Source: Shewanella psychrotolerans
GTDB lineage: Bacteria > Pseudomonadota > Gammaproteobacteria > Enterobacterales > Shewanellaceae
Assembly: GCF_019457595.1 (NCBI RefSeq)
Contig: NZ_CP080419.1
Span: 930,001 to 994,000 of the forward strand
Length of the DNA stretch: 64,000 nt
Reading direction: 5' to 3'
Of this stretch, positions 29,558 to 38,345 are shown piece after piece. The notes beneath the pieces were generated by a model. It was not told the origin of the DNA and made no database searches. It saw only the letters and a list, made by a program, of their open reading frames with translations. A program made the position numbers and the translations under genes. Every line of letters begins with the position of its first letter. Position 1 is the stretch's first letter.

Positions 29558-30028
29558 TTACGCATTTTGGGTCGTTAAGGCGATCCCTAAATCACGGTAC
29601 TGCCGATAACGATCGCGGGCGATGGTCTTTTTGGCAGCATCGTTAGCAACGAAGTCGATAATCTGGCCAAAGTTTACCGCAAATTGCGGCGCTTGGTCTG
29701 CAAGATTAATCAGAAGATGACGTTTTTTATTGGGGCCGAGCTTATCAAAGCCAATTTCCACTGGCGCGCCGCCCGTTGGCCCTTCACCTTTTAGGTTATG
29801 GGGCACAAATGCTGTGGGTTCAAACTGCCATAAAATTTCGTCAATGGCGTAGCTCTGTTGTTGGTCATTACAGTGAACATAGACTAACTGCTGGCGAGCA
29901 AGTGCCTGCTCTGCAAGTTGGCATGCCAAACGGTATACGTCATCGGTCGCCGATACACTGGTTTGTGCGGCTGATTGCTCTGCCACAGAGGGTGTTTCTG
30001 GCATCAGGTAAAACAGGGCGTTTGGCAT
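29558..30028 (-). CDS. holC: DNA polymerase III chi subunit (HolC)
   Basis: The chi subunit of the clamp-loader complex, which with psi links the replisome to single-stranded DNA-binding protein. The 156-residue protein has the HolC pattern: ALFYLMPE at the start, ACQLAEQALARQQLVYVHC, LWQFEPTAFVPHNLKGEG and PVEIGF, and NFGQIIDFVANDAA with RYRQYRDLG near the end. It carries a slightly longer Ser/Thr/Ala-rich loop after residue 12 than E. coli HolC. It is followed closely by valS. In E. coli pepA lies directly upstream; here an 8-kb block intervenes. Confidence 0.93.
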   Translation of the reverse strand: MPNALFYLMPETPSVAEQSAAQTSVSATDDVYRLACQLAEQALARQQLVYVHCNDQQQSYAIDEILWQFEPTAFVPHNLKGEGPTGGAPVEIGFDKLGPNKKRHLLINLADQAPQFAVNFGQIIDFVANDAAKKTIARDRYRQYRDLGIALTTQNA

Positions 30029-30195
30029 TATCTGGCTCTATGTTGGCTGAGTCTGACTTGATGATTGACGAAAGGGGAGATTTTACACTAAAAGTGGGGT
30101 GTTAAACCATAGGGGGAGGGGATTTGTCGAATAACAAATTGGGTAATATTTTTGGTGGTAGCGTTTGGCCGCATTGTCATTGATTGAGTGGGATT

Positions 30196-30318
30196 GAAGG
30201 TCGCACCTTCATGGTTCTCAATCGCCTGTCCGGCGGGGAATGTGCATGCACTCTTTTGGCACGCTGTGGATGTCCCTATATGCTCCGTGGCGGCATCCAT
30301 GCCGCCGAGGGCCAAAAG
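30196..30318. repeat. Cluster of dyads and repeat-like sequence beside holC
   Basis: GAAGGT-CGC-ACCTTC (30196-30210) resembles GAAGGT-ACG-ACCTTC at 34017-34031; both are followed by AT. A second dyad GGCGGCAT (30289-30296) pairs with ATGCCGCC (30299-30306), and CTTTTGGC near 30252 faces GCCAAAAG near 30311. The stretch is non-coding and more GC-rich than its surroundings, like a dispersed intergenic repeat. Confidence 0.5.
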
Positions 30319-30418
30319 CGCGCATACACTGAGTTATCTGTCTCTTCGATTTAGCGTTGTGAGTCATTTATGGCATAAAAAAACAAGATCGATATGTTTG
30401 CTCTCACCCTACTTAAAT

Positions 30419-30664
30419 CTAAGCGACAACGTCAATGTTATTATCCTTACCTAAGAGAGCATCGACAGCTTGGGTGAGAGGACTTTCTTTTATTCCGTGT
30501 AAGCAATTGCTCAATCTGCGCAAATTAGTTTCTGACCAAGTGTCAAGACACCACCCTCGGTTATCTAACGATTGGTTAATAAACCATTCAATCGCATATT
30601 GCTTCGCTTCGGAGATAGCGTCTTCTAGGAATGCTAATGCTTCTTCTACGGTATCTCCATTGGT
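30419..30664 (-). pseudogene. C-terminal fragment of an unrecognised gene abutting IS110
   Basis: Minus-strand reading from 30664 gives 81 sense codons, then a stop, with clear protein character: TVEEALAFLEDAISEAKQYA, then WFINQSLDNRGWCLDTWSET and NLRRLSNCLHGIKESP, ending KDNNIDVVA. It has no start codon and begins right where similarity to the IS110 transposase stops, so it looks like the tail of a gene cut by the insertion or by a later deletion. No family was recognised. Confidence 0.45.
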
Positions 30665-31173
30665 TCACCTTTATCTGCTAGCCATTGGAACAGCTTTTTC
30701 ATATGGGCATGGCCTCTAGGGAAGCTCATACCAAACTCAAGCAACATTGAGCCAATTCTATTCATGCTGGCAGTTCTTTCTTTGATGTAGCCGGAACGTA
30801 TACGACGAATGACAGTGGCGACTTGTGCGGTTTCACTTTTTGGTGATGTGAATCTCATGCTAGGCCTCATTGCCGCTTCAGCAATGGCATCAGCATCAAT
30901 GAAGTCATTTTTGTGAGTTTTAACGTAAGGTTTTACATATTGAGCGGGGATCAATTTAACTTGATGACCATATGACTCACATTTTCTAGCCAGCCAATGG
31001 CAGCCACCACAGGCTTCCATTGCAATGATGGTTGGCTCTTGAATGGATAAGAATTGAATCAGCCTCGGTCTGGTTAATTTCTTACGAAGCACTTCCCTCC
31101 CTGCATAGTCATGAGCAATAAGATGAAATGTGCTTTTACCTAAATCAATCCCTATAACGCGAAAGTTAGACAT
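30646..31173 (-). mobile_element. Truncated IS110-family transposase
   Basis: The N-terminal RuvC-like DEDD domain of an IS110 transposase is intact: Asp in VIGIDLGKSTFH, Glu in MEACGGCHW, and Asp pair in KNDFIDADAIAEAAMR, followed by the linker ERTASMNRIGSMLLEFGM. The frame then stops at 175 residues, about half of the usual 320-340, and the C-terminal catalytic-serine domain is missing. GAGGTGA lies 6 bases before the ATG at 31173. The break is near 30660, where another coding fragment begins. The element is therefore dead. Confidence 0.88.
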
Positions 31174-31772
31174 GATGATCACCTCTTCTTTGTTAACCAG
31201 GCAAACTGGAGTTTAACACTAGGTTGGGGCGTACCATCTTATTAATGAGTGAGATTCTTAGAAAAAGTTATTAGTTTAAGATTTACATAATGGAATTAAA
31301 ATTTAGGTATTCAGCTTTCATTGGGTTATTTAGTTAGTTTTTAACCTGTGTTAGCGATTGCTAAATTTGGATTTGGTGATGTGCTATTTAACGCTATTTT
31401 TTTTACTCGAGTAAATAGCGTAAGCTTTTGTTATTTAAGAAAAGTTTGATGGTGGGGTAGAAATAGTAATAACTACGTCTTGTTGAAATAGATTTTTATA
31501 CTATTTTTACTTAGTAAAGTCTTAGTTAATAAGGGGGGAAGATCACATTTTTCAATTTATTCAGATAGCTATTGCTTAATGTTTTTGAAAAAAGTTAGGT
31601 GACACATATCACATACCAGTGATGTTTAATAAGTAAAATTTAGATTAGTTGAAGCTTATGTAGTGCTTTGTATAGTTTTTGATTTTGAACTAAATGAGGT
31701 TCGCTAAGCATAGATATTACAATAGGGTTATTTGTAAAAAAGCTAAACTTAACAATGGATTGAGGTAGTGGT
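31174..31772. other. AT-rich intergenic region between IS110 remnant and HBM chemoreceptor
   Basis: About 600 bases with no open frame of coding character. It is visibly richer in A and T than the flanking housekeeping DNA. The first 50-60 bases (to about 31235) probably include the left end of the IS110 element. Promoter elements for the chemoreceptor are expected near the end. Confidence 0.4.
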
Positions 31773-33665
31773 ATGCATAATTGGAGTGTTAAAAACAAGC
31801 TGTCTGTTGGCTTTGGTGTTGTTATCTTATTGACTATATTATTAGGAGGTGTTTCTCTTTTTTCATTAGATAGAATTCAAACTACAGTTGAGAATCAAAA
31901 GGTAGTCGATGATTTCAGCGCTTACATTACCCTAGCAGGACAAGCTCGCCGTGAATATCTTAAGGATTTTGATTCACAAACTGCAGCTAAAGTCGTTAGT
32001 TCGCTAAAGGCCGCGTCGCTAATGACTCAAAATGAATTAAGAGTCGGAGCTGATGAAAACAGTTTGGCTTTGCTACAAGAGCTTAAGGGATATATTGATC
32101 GTTATTTAGATATTTTTACTAATATAGATAACGCTACAAAACGGCTTAGGCAAACAGAAAATTCTTTAGTTGCAAGCATTAATACTAGCAGCGAAATGTT
32201 GTCAGAACTTAAAAAATACTTTACCGGTAGGAATATTGATAGCGAGTTACAGCTATCACTCGCTAACTTAGAGACGCAATTTTATGTTAGTCGTTATTCG
32301 GTTTTGAGTATGATGTTAGGTAATTCAAAAGAAGATCGTGTGCGCTCTGCCGTTGCTGAACTTGAAAACCAGCTGGCAAACGTTCAAACGCAAATGACGA
32401 ATCAGCAAGAAGTTGAATTAGTTAATGGTGTTAAGGAAAGTTTCAACAGCTATTTAGATAAAGTTTTTTCTGTTGTTAAGATTAAAGAAGAGCAACACAA
32501 CTTTGGTGAAAAGTTGGTTGGTGAGGCTAGTAATATAGTTAAAGATAGTAAAAAAATACGCCTATTTCAGGATGAAGAAAGAGAGACCGCTACTTATAGA
32601 GCGTATTTTGTTGTTTTAGTCACAATGATAATTGCTATTGTTGCAGGCATATCAGCAACTATATTTATTAATAATGGTATCGTTCCGCCATTAAAATCAG
32701 TATTAGAAATCGCGCAAAATATAAGTGACGGAAATCTTACATCAGATATTTACGTTGATCGTAAGGATGAGTTAGGACTATTACAGTCAGCGATTAAAAC
32801 GATGAATACTAATTTGCGTGATGTCATCACCAAAGTGAAGGGCTCCTCATTACAGCTTGCAACATCGGCTTCTGAGCTTTCAGCTGTTACAGAACAAACT
32901 AGCATGAGCGCACGCAATCAAAAAGATCAAACCGATCAAGTTGCTACGGCTATGAATGAAATGACTGTTACGGTAGCTGAGGTTGCTCGTAATACAGAAA
33001 CTGCAGCGGATGCAGTACAGCAGGCTGATAAAAATGTTGCTGAAGCGAGTGCTAAAATCGTTACCGTGATAAGTAAAGTTGAAGAGCTGAGTGCGAAAAT
33101 GACCCAATCTTCAGCTGCGATGGAGAGCATGGTCAGTAGTAGCGATCAAATCGGCAGCATCATGGATGTGATTAAAGGTATTGCTGAACAGACTAATCTG
33201 CTGGCACTAAATGCCGCAATTGAGGCTGCCCGTGCTGGTGAGTCTGGTCGAGGATTTGCTGTGGTTGCCGATGAAGTGAGGGGATTAGCTCAGCGTACTC
33301 ATGATTCTACCTCTGAAATTGAACAGATAATTGGCAAGCTGCAAAGTTCGGCAGGACAAGCTGCGGTTGAAGTCGGTGATAGCTTTAATGCTACTAATGA
33401 ACTTGTTGATTTAATAGGTCAAATTAATAGTTCTTTGATTACGATTGCAGATCTTACTCGTCATATTCGTGATATGGATGAGCAGATCGCGACTGCAGCG
33501 GAGGAACAAACAACGGTTGCAGAGGATATTAATCGTAACATCATTAGTGTTAGGGATGAGGCTGAACAAGCATTTGCTGCAAATGAACAAACGGCATTGG
33601 CTAGTGGTCAATTAGCTCAATTAGGTAATGAGCTGCAAGATGTTGTATCACAGTTTAAAGTTTAA
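31773..33665 (+). CDS. Methyl-accepting chemotaxis protein with long (HBM-type) sensor domain
   Basis: A 630-residue transmembrane chemoreceptor. Helix 1 is [19 protein letters not shown]; a mostly helical periplasmic domain of about 240 residues follows, containing the helical-bimodular pattern ([20 protein letters not shown] near its start, [18 protein letters not shown] in the second bundle). Helix 2 ([16 protein letters not shown]), HAMP and a full signalling domain ([20 protein letters not shown], then [15 protein letters not shown]) complete it. HBM receptors known so far sense TCA-cycle acids or other small ligands; the ligand here is unknown. The gene is AT-rich compared with pepA and valS, consistent with acquisition. 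Confidence 0.9.
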   Translation: MHNWSVKNKLSVGFGVVILLTILLGGVSLFSLDRIQTTVENQKVVDDFSAYITLAGQARREYLKDFDSQTAAKVVSSLKAASLMTQNELRVGADENSLALLQELKGYIDRYLDIFTNIDNATKRLRQTENSLVASINTSSEMLSELKKYFTGRNIDSELQLSLANLETQFYVSRYSVLSMMLGNSKEDRVRSAVAELENQLANVQTQMTNQQEVELVNGVKESFNSYLDKVFSVVKIKEEQHNFGEKLVGEASNIVKDSKKIRLFQDEERETATYRAYFVVLVTMIIAIVAGISATIFINNGIVPPLKSVLEIAQNISDGNLTSDIYVDRKDELGLLQSAIKTMNTNLRDVITKVKGSSLQLATSASELSAVTEQTSMSARNQKDQTDQVATAMNEMTVTVAEVARNTETAADAVQQADKNVAEASAKIVTVISKVEELSAKMTQSSAAMESMVSSSDQIGSIMDVIKGIAEQTNLLALNAAIEAARAGESGRGFAVVADEVRGLAQRTHDSTSEIEQIIGKLQSSAGQAAVEVGDSFNATNELVDLIGQINSSLITIADLTRHIRDMDEQIATAAEEQTTVAEDINRNIISVRDEAEQAFAANEQTALASGQLAQLGNELQDVVSQFKV

Positions 33666-33748
33666 CTAATCTGAATTAGGTTGATCAGCATATGCTGATC
33701 TTTCAGATATTATTTTGTTCTCATCTATTTGTTTAGCTTAATTATTAA

Positions 33749-33783
33749 CTTAAAGCTTGAGCTACAATGCTCAAGCTTTTAAG
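33749..33783. terminator. Terminator of the HBM chemoreceptor gene
   Basis: CTTAAAGCTTGAGC (33749-33762) pairs with GCTCAAGCTTTTAAG (33769-33783) around TACAAT. A perfect 18-base palindrome, GATCAGCATATGCTGATC, lies nearer the stop codon at about 33684-33701 and may also contribute. Confidence 0.75.
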
Positions 33784-34097
33784 TGAGAATCTATTTTCTA
33801 CATAACGCCTTTATTATAGAAGTTAATCCAACACATAAGGTCGTTCCTTCACATCTGTCCCATAAGGATATGGGGCATGTCAGTGTGATGTATAGAGCAT
33901 CGCTGACCCAGTGATCATGACATTGGTATATTCATATCGATCACCACCAGACAGGTGTTAAGTCACAGCGAAGGTTAACGTTTCATTAACCCTCACCGCA
34001 GGTGATAAATGGCCATGAAGGTACGACCTTCATACGGTAGTAATGTGATGGACGCCGCAGCACCTAAACTTGGCCACTACAAGGCATCTATAAATAC
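33784..34097. repeat. Non-coding spacer with repeats shared elsewhere in the island
   Basis: Contains the 18-base sequence GTTAAGTCACAGCGAAGG at 33957-33974, repeated exactly at 35905-35922, and the dyad GAAGGT-ACG-ACCTTC at 34017-34031, similar to one at 30196-30210. No gene was seen. Confidence 0.6.
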
Positions 34098-35069
34098 CTA
34101 ATTTGGCACTACACGTAGGTTATAAGCAGAAAATATTAACCATTGAGATTGAACTCGCTTCATGAAAAATTTCTGTTTTACAACCGTAGGATTTGATTGA
34201 GTGTTATATGTGACATTCACGAATGCCTTTCCGTCGATGGGTTTGCTTTCTAGCAACTCAACTTTTTTTATATCTTTGATCTGTTTATCAAAAAGGTCTT
34301 GCAAATACCGATCACTATACTCTCTCTTGTTAACTAAATAACCAGATAAGGCATCATCAGTTAGTTTACCTGCTTTTAATTTTGTAAATAGCTCTGAGAG
34401 CACTTCGTCGGGTTGCTTAGCGATCTTATCGATATGGCTTTGCTGAAGCTGTTTGTAATTTTCGTTGAACTCGTCGATAGCGAGTAACAGCAAATCATGT
34501 TCATTTTTGGGAAGTGGGTAAGCATATATCAATGGGTTTTTGGCGGTGCGTTGACTACGTAATTCTGCCCATTTGCTTAAATATGAAGATTTGCTTGCCA
34601 TGTCTAATAATATTGGTTTGTCTTTGTCTTCATAATGTCGAAACTTGGGAATATTCTTCAATAAATCAGCGAGTACTGTAGATTGCATATCGACTCTTAC
34701 GGATTTGCTCCACGGAAAGACGCTCGCTTGCATAATGTTGTTGAATCTAACCCCATCAGGATCAGTATAAATTATGTCAAATTGAGGCAGTGATGCTTGC
34801 TTGCTCATCGACATCTTAAATTCTTGTTCCGCAGTGACTTCAGATACACATTTGAAACCACTTATTTCTAATGTACCCGAAGAAGTAAAATTGGCAGGTA
34901 ACCCTACCGAAACATCGACCAGAAAATTTCCTTTCTTCAGGCTGGAATGATATTTAACATCATACTGGCAATCGGCTGCCAAAGTATTTGCGCTAATTAA
35001 TAACGATAGCGTTAATAAGGCATATTTACTGAGGGTATTTTTTTCTATCCTAGAATTACATTGATGCAT
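34098..35069 (-). CDS. Exported protein of unknown function (island pair, second gene)
   Basis: A 323-residue protein not recognised as any family. It has a signal peptide (KYALLTLSLLISANTLAA, cleavage probably after residue 31), two cysteines early in the mature part (DCQYDV, FKCVSE), a beta-rich first third, a helical middle with many Lys/Glu/Asp, and a C-terminal stretch VNVTYNTQSNPTVVKQKFFM followed by RVQSQWLIFSAYN, reminiscent of NTF2-like or lumazine-type beta sheets but not diagnostic. Its start overlaps the end of the upstream gene by 14 bases, with AGGGAA before the ATG, so the two are translationally coupled and probably work together in the periplasm. Confidence 0.8.
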   Translation of the reverse strand: MHQCNSRIEKNTLSKYALLTLSLLISANTLAADCQYDVKYHSSLKKGNFLVDVSVGLPANFTSSGTLEISGFKCVSEVTAEQEFKMSMSKQASLPQFDIIYTDPDGVRFNNIMQASVFPWSKSVRVDMQSTVLADLLKNIPKFRHYEDKDKPILLDMASKSSYLSKWAELRSQRTAKNPLIYAYPLPKNEHDLLLLAIDEFNENYKQLQQSHIDKIAKQPDEVLSELFTKLKAGKLTDDALSGYLVNKREYSDRYLQDLFDKQIKDIKKVELLESKPIDGKAFVNVTYNTQSNPTVVKQKFFMKRVQSQWLIFSAYNLRVVPN

Positions 35070-35484
35070 ACCATTTCCCTTGATACTTAGTAAAGCGTGG
35101 TTGTCTTGGCGCTTCGACTTCTATGATTGCTTGAGATTCACCTGTTCTACCGGTAAAGAATTTGATTGAAGCGTGCTCCGCTTTCGATAGCATCTCCAAA
35201 TATTGCTGAAACCTTTCATTTTCAATATCAAAAGCTTGCAACATGTTATTCCATTTTTTACGTTCACCGTCAGAACCAGAAACAATGTGAAGTCTTTTTA
35301 AGTCGGTTGGCAAAAAATAATTGTATAAGTATGCCTCTGCAGAAGAGTTAGCATCTTTGCCATCAATATATAGGTGGTGTAGCAGGGCGCGTATCTGTGC
35401 TTTATCTTCGGTATGTTCATCGATTGATGTTGCGTTGGCTGCATTGGCAACTAACAGTAATCCAATCATGAGAAATCGCATCAT
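35056..35484 (-). CDS. Small exported protein of unknown function (island pair, first gene)
   Basis: A 142-residue protein, family not recognised. The signal peptide MMRFLMIGLLLVANAANA is clear. The mature 120 residues start with helices (AQIRALLHHLYIDGKDA) and end with a small beta segment (SQAIIEVEAPRQPRFTKYQG, then KWYASM), as in many NTF2-like or SnoaL-like folds, which is only suggestive. It contains no cysteine in the mature part. The gene is the first of a two-gene unit with the overlapping 34098-35069 gene, and the pair is bracketed by an 18-bp direct repeat. Confidence 0.78.
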   Translation of the reverse strand: MMRFLMIGLLLVANAANATSIDEHTEDKAQIRALLHHLYIDGKDANSSAEAYLYNYFLPTDLKRLHIVSGSDGERKKWNNMLQAFDIENERFQQYLEMLSKAEHASIKFFTGRTGESQAIIEVEAPRQPRFTKYQGKWYASM

Positions 35485-35986
35485 ATAAAATTCCTTTTTT
35501 ATATTATTCTTAGCTAAATAAGCTAATCAAATAAACAGGGTCAAATTAACAGGGACAGAATAAATTTTGAGGGAGTGGGTTGGTGCATGGTGATTGGCTT
35601 TCATTCCCTGAATGGCGTAGTCGATGCTTGAGTCGAGTTGGCCTAGCTCTGTCCTTGAGTGCCGATACTTTAATCTATTTTGCGACATTAATTCAATATT
35701 CGGAGCCATATTTTATTGAAATTTTTTTCGTAAAAATAATAGCTTGTCTTAGTGAGAGTTCAGTGAGGTTAAATCGAAGAGACGTTGGATACCGAGTGTA
35801 AACGCGACAGTGGCTTTTGCCAGCAGCGCTTCTCGTTCGTTAATGCAAAGCTAACTTCACTCACCGTGTCGCACAAGCGTTTACACATTCCTCGCCAGGC
35901 TGTCGTTAAGTCACAGCGAAGGGGGGGCGAAAAGGGACACTCGTCCCTTTTCTTTGGCCGCGGTGCTGCAGCGTGGGCAGTTTGAA
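35485..35986. repeat. Non-coding spacer with second copy of the 18-bp repeat and a hairpin
   Basis: Holds GTTAAGTCACAGCGAAGG at 35905-35922, the partner of the copy at 33957-33974, then a hairpin AAAAGGGA (35930-35937) with TCCCTTTT (35944-35951). Short frames in this stretch have no family resemblance and no ribosome sites. Confidence 0.55.
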
Positions 35987-36883
35987 TTAGACCTCGCTAG
36001 ATGATATCAATACATCGAACTTAGGATTGTCTCGCAGGTTAGCAAAATCGGCTTCGTTGGCGGCGACCTCCCTGAAGGAGACGCTGTTTTCAATGGCTTG
36101 TTCTAAGTCAGAAAGCGCGCGATCTTCTTGTCCTAAACAGGCAAAGGCACAGGCTCGTTGGTAGAGTGCATGGGCATTGCCGCCATCGACTTCGAGTACC
36201 CGATTGCATAGACTGAGTGCCCAGTTAAATTCGCGCATCTCCATCGCGGCATCAGCTTTGTAGGTCATGGCTTCTAAATCGCCGGGGCGAATACTTAAGA
36301 TCTCGTTGTAGACAGAGATCTTTTGTTCAGGAGTTTGTGCACTTTGAGCATGCAGCCAAAGGGTGTGGATTTCGTTGATGATTTCGATTTCACGGTTGTT
36401 TTTTGTGATGATATGACTCTTGCGCTTTAGGTCGTGCTCAAGATCCTTGAACTTATTCTCATATTGTTCAGTGATTTTCTGTAACTGTTCGGCGGCAAGT
36501 TTAGCGGTATTGGTTTTAATCTCTCGCAGCGACTGCCAGCCAATAAAGGCGATCAGTGAGGCGACACCAGCGATGATATAGAAGAAGTAAGTCACGGTGA
36601 CGTTGGCGTAATTAAGGGATTTATCGGCCACCGCCAGTTCACGGTCGGTAATATCTACCGTCATGCGGCGCTCTAAATCTTGCTGCTCCATTCTCAGCGC
36701 CTTGAGCTCGTCTAAGATGTAGCGTTCGATTAATGGCCTATCCAGAATATCGAGATCCGTATGACGATTATCGACGGTTGCAGGCGTCACTTTTTCTACG
36801 GTTTCATCGTTTGCAGCGCTACTCACATCGAAGGTGAGAGTGACGAGTAGAACTGTGATTAGGGAGATAAACAGGCGAAACAT
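35987..36883 (-). CDS. Membrane-anchored coiled-coil TPR protein
   Basis: A 298-residue protein with signal peptide MFRLFISLITVLLVTLTFDV, a periplasmic stretch of about 75 residues containing helical segments (RYILDELKALRMEQQDLERR), a membrane helix (YFFYIIAGVASLIAFIGW), a cytoplasmic coiled coil (about 120-170) and TPR repeats at the end (DLEAMTYKADAAMEMREFNW and ALYQRACAFACLGQEDRALS). It should span the inner membrane and hold partners through the TPRs. The family is not known. AAGGA 7 bases before the ATG at 36883 fixes the start. It lies upstream of no obvious operon partner; the EAL gene upstream is on the same strand about 230 bases away. Confidence 0.8.
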   Translation of the reverse strand: MFRLFISLITVLLVTLTFDVSSAANDETVEKVTPATVDNRHTDLDILDRPLIERYILDELKALRMEQQDLERRMTVDITDRELAVADKSLNYANVTVTYFFYIIAGVASLIAFIGWQSLREIKTNTAKLAAEQLQKITEQYENKFKDLEHDLKRKSHIITKNNREIEIINEIHTLWLHAQSAQTPEQKISVYNEILSIRPGDLEAMTYKADAAMEMREFNWALSLCNRVLEVDGGNAHALYQRACAFACLGQEDRALSDLEQAIENSVSFREVAANEADFANLRDNPKFDVLISSSEV

Positions 36884-37110
36884 GGTCGATTCCTTTGGAC
36901 TTTGGTGAAGCAATTCATCGAGAGATGGCTAAAATAGAGCTATACCCTAACAAGTTACACTGTTTGATGCCAATTTAGCTAATTGTTATAGCGTAATAAA
37001 CTCAGTGTTTCAGGTGTCGAAGTCGGGGAAGTTGCTCGAGGGCTTTGACTTGCCTTTGGGTTCAAGTGCCGGACAGTAACCCCGCTGGTGGTGTGGCGAG
37101 GGGAGCGCGG

Positions 37111-37878
37111 TTAATCCTGAGGGAATTTGATCTCAGGTAGACACTCGAATCCGGGTTTGGCAAATAGATACCCCTGCATTAATTCGATACCGATATCTTT
37201 CAGCCAGTTCATCTCACCTTGAGTTTCTATCCCTTCGGCCAGGATGGTGATATTGAGATCGCGACAAATATTCAGTGTATGTTTAACGATTGATTGGCGT
37301 ACCTTATCTTGGTCGACATTTCGAATCAGCGCCATATCCAGCTTTATGATATTGGTTTGAAAATCGGCCAGTAGGCCTAGCCCTGCGTAGCCTGCTCCAA
37401 AATCATCAATAGCGGTAATGAAACCGAGCGAGCGGTAATATTCCACCACACGTTTTACATGACCACAGTCTTCAATTTTTTCCGCTTCGGTAAATTCAAA
37501 CATGATCCTTTCTGTCGGGAAACCATACTGTTTTGCGGCGGCCAGCGTCGTACGAATACAGCGTTCTGGTTGATAGATGGCTTTTGGCAGGAAGTTAATG
37601 CTTAACATCCCTTCTAGCTTCAGCTCTGCTGCGAGCTTTATTGCTTTAACGCGGCAGGTTTGATCGAAAGCGTAACGATTCTCGTTGTTGACTTGAGCGA
37701 TAATTGAGTAAGCCGATTCGTTATTTGGGCCACGCACTAGGGCTTCGTAACCATATATTTTTTGAGTGGCAACATTGACGATTGGCTGAAATGCCATAGT
37801 GAAATCAAAGGGAAGCTTTTCATTGTTGGCGCAATTACTACATGAAGTGCTCGCTAAAAGTGAATCATGTGCTTCCAT
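37111..37878 (-). CDS. EAL-domain cyclic-di-GMP phosphodiesterase
   Basis: A 255-residue stand-alone EAL protein without sensor or membrane segment. The catalytic set is present: EAL in YGYEALVRG (about 42-50), Asn in SINFLP, Glu in FEFTEAE, the Asp pair in AIDDFGAGYAGLG, Lys in IIKLDMALI and Glu in AEGIET. It should therefore hydrolyse cyclic di-GMP to pGpG in the cytoplasm. Two cysteines near the N-terminus (TSCSNCANN) are unusual and could bind metal or respond to redox. It is the last gene of the block between pepA and holC. Confidence 0.9.
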   Translation of the reverse strand: MEAHDSLLASTSCSNCANNEKLPFDFTMAFQPIVNVATQKIYGYEALVRGPNNESAYSIIAQVNNENRYAFDQTCRVKAIKLAAELKLEGMLSINFLPKAIYQPERCIRTTLAAAKQYGFPTERIMFEFTEAEKIEDCGHVKRVVEYYRSLGFITAIDDFGAGYAGLGLLADFQTNIIKLDMALIRNVDQDKVRQSIVKHTLNICRDLNITILAEGIETQGEMNWLKDIGIELMQGYLFAKPGFECLPEIKFPQD

Positions 37879-38277
37879 TTAATACCCTTCTCTATTGTGT
37901 CTATCACTTCTGTTTATATTGATAATGGCAGACTATTAGTAAACCAGTATAGCGTATATCAGGACGATTAATATCGATAAATTTTAGTCAGTTGCTTACG
38001 TTCACCAAGTTCATTACGTGTTTAATATCATAGACGTTCAAAACGAGTGAAGCGCATAGTTGAACTAGGCTAAAACTCGTTAACACAGCATCAAAAGTGC
38101 TAAAAATCGCCTGTTAGGCGTGTTTCTTCGCTTGCTACTTCAGAGTTGAATAGCCTCCCAAGGGAACAATCATTCCGTCATCCATTCGCCTTGGATTAGT
38201 GGCCAAAAAACACGATGAGTCGATCACTTTCTTATACTGATTGATATAAGACCAAAGACCCTGTTGGTTGAGGTAAT
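37879..38277. other. Intergenic region with possible dispersed-element remnant
   Basis: About 400 bases without genes. Bases 38211-38250, read on the minus strand, resemble 4525-4560 of this window (shared AATCAGTATAA and GTGAT). The palindrome-like CTTATACTGATTGATATAAG lies at 38231-38250. Confidence 0.35.
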
Positions 38278-38306
38278 AAAAAGGTGAAGCACTGCTTCAC
38301 CTTTTT
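38278..38306. terminator. Terminator downstream of pepA
   Basis: AAAAAGGTGAAGC (38278-38290) and GCTTCACCTTTTT (38294-38306), 3-base loop, with A and T runs on either side, so it stops transcription in both directions. Its presence confirms that pepA no longer reads into holC. Confidence 0.9.
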
Positions 38307-38345
38307 ATTTCGCTAATTAGCGTCGACAGTGACTATTGCCTGGGG

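Noticed and set aside
30196-30318. Coding frames over the repeat-like region beside holC
   Set aside because: Overlapping frames on both strands have no ribosome sites and cover obvious dyads; read as a non-coding repeat.
30435-30719. Plus-strand frame of 94 codons
   Set aside because: The minus strand here encodes the IS110 end and a protein-like tail; the plus reading shows no family pattern.
35527-35985. Several 60-73-codon frames in the spacer upstream of the exported-protein pair
   Set aside because: They overlap one another on both strands, include a repeat copy and have no protein-like features.
37050-37110. tRNA-like GGGTTCAAGTGCC stretch
   Set aside because: No acceptor stem, anticodon arm or CCA end can be folded around it.
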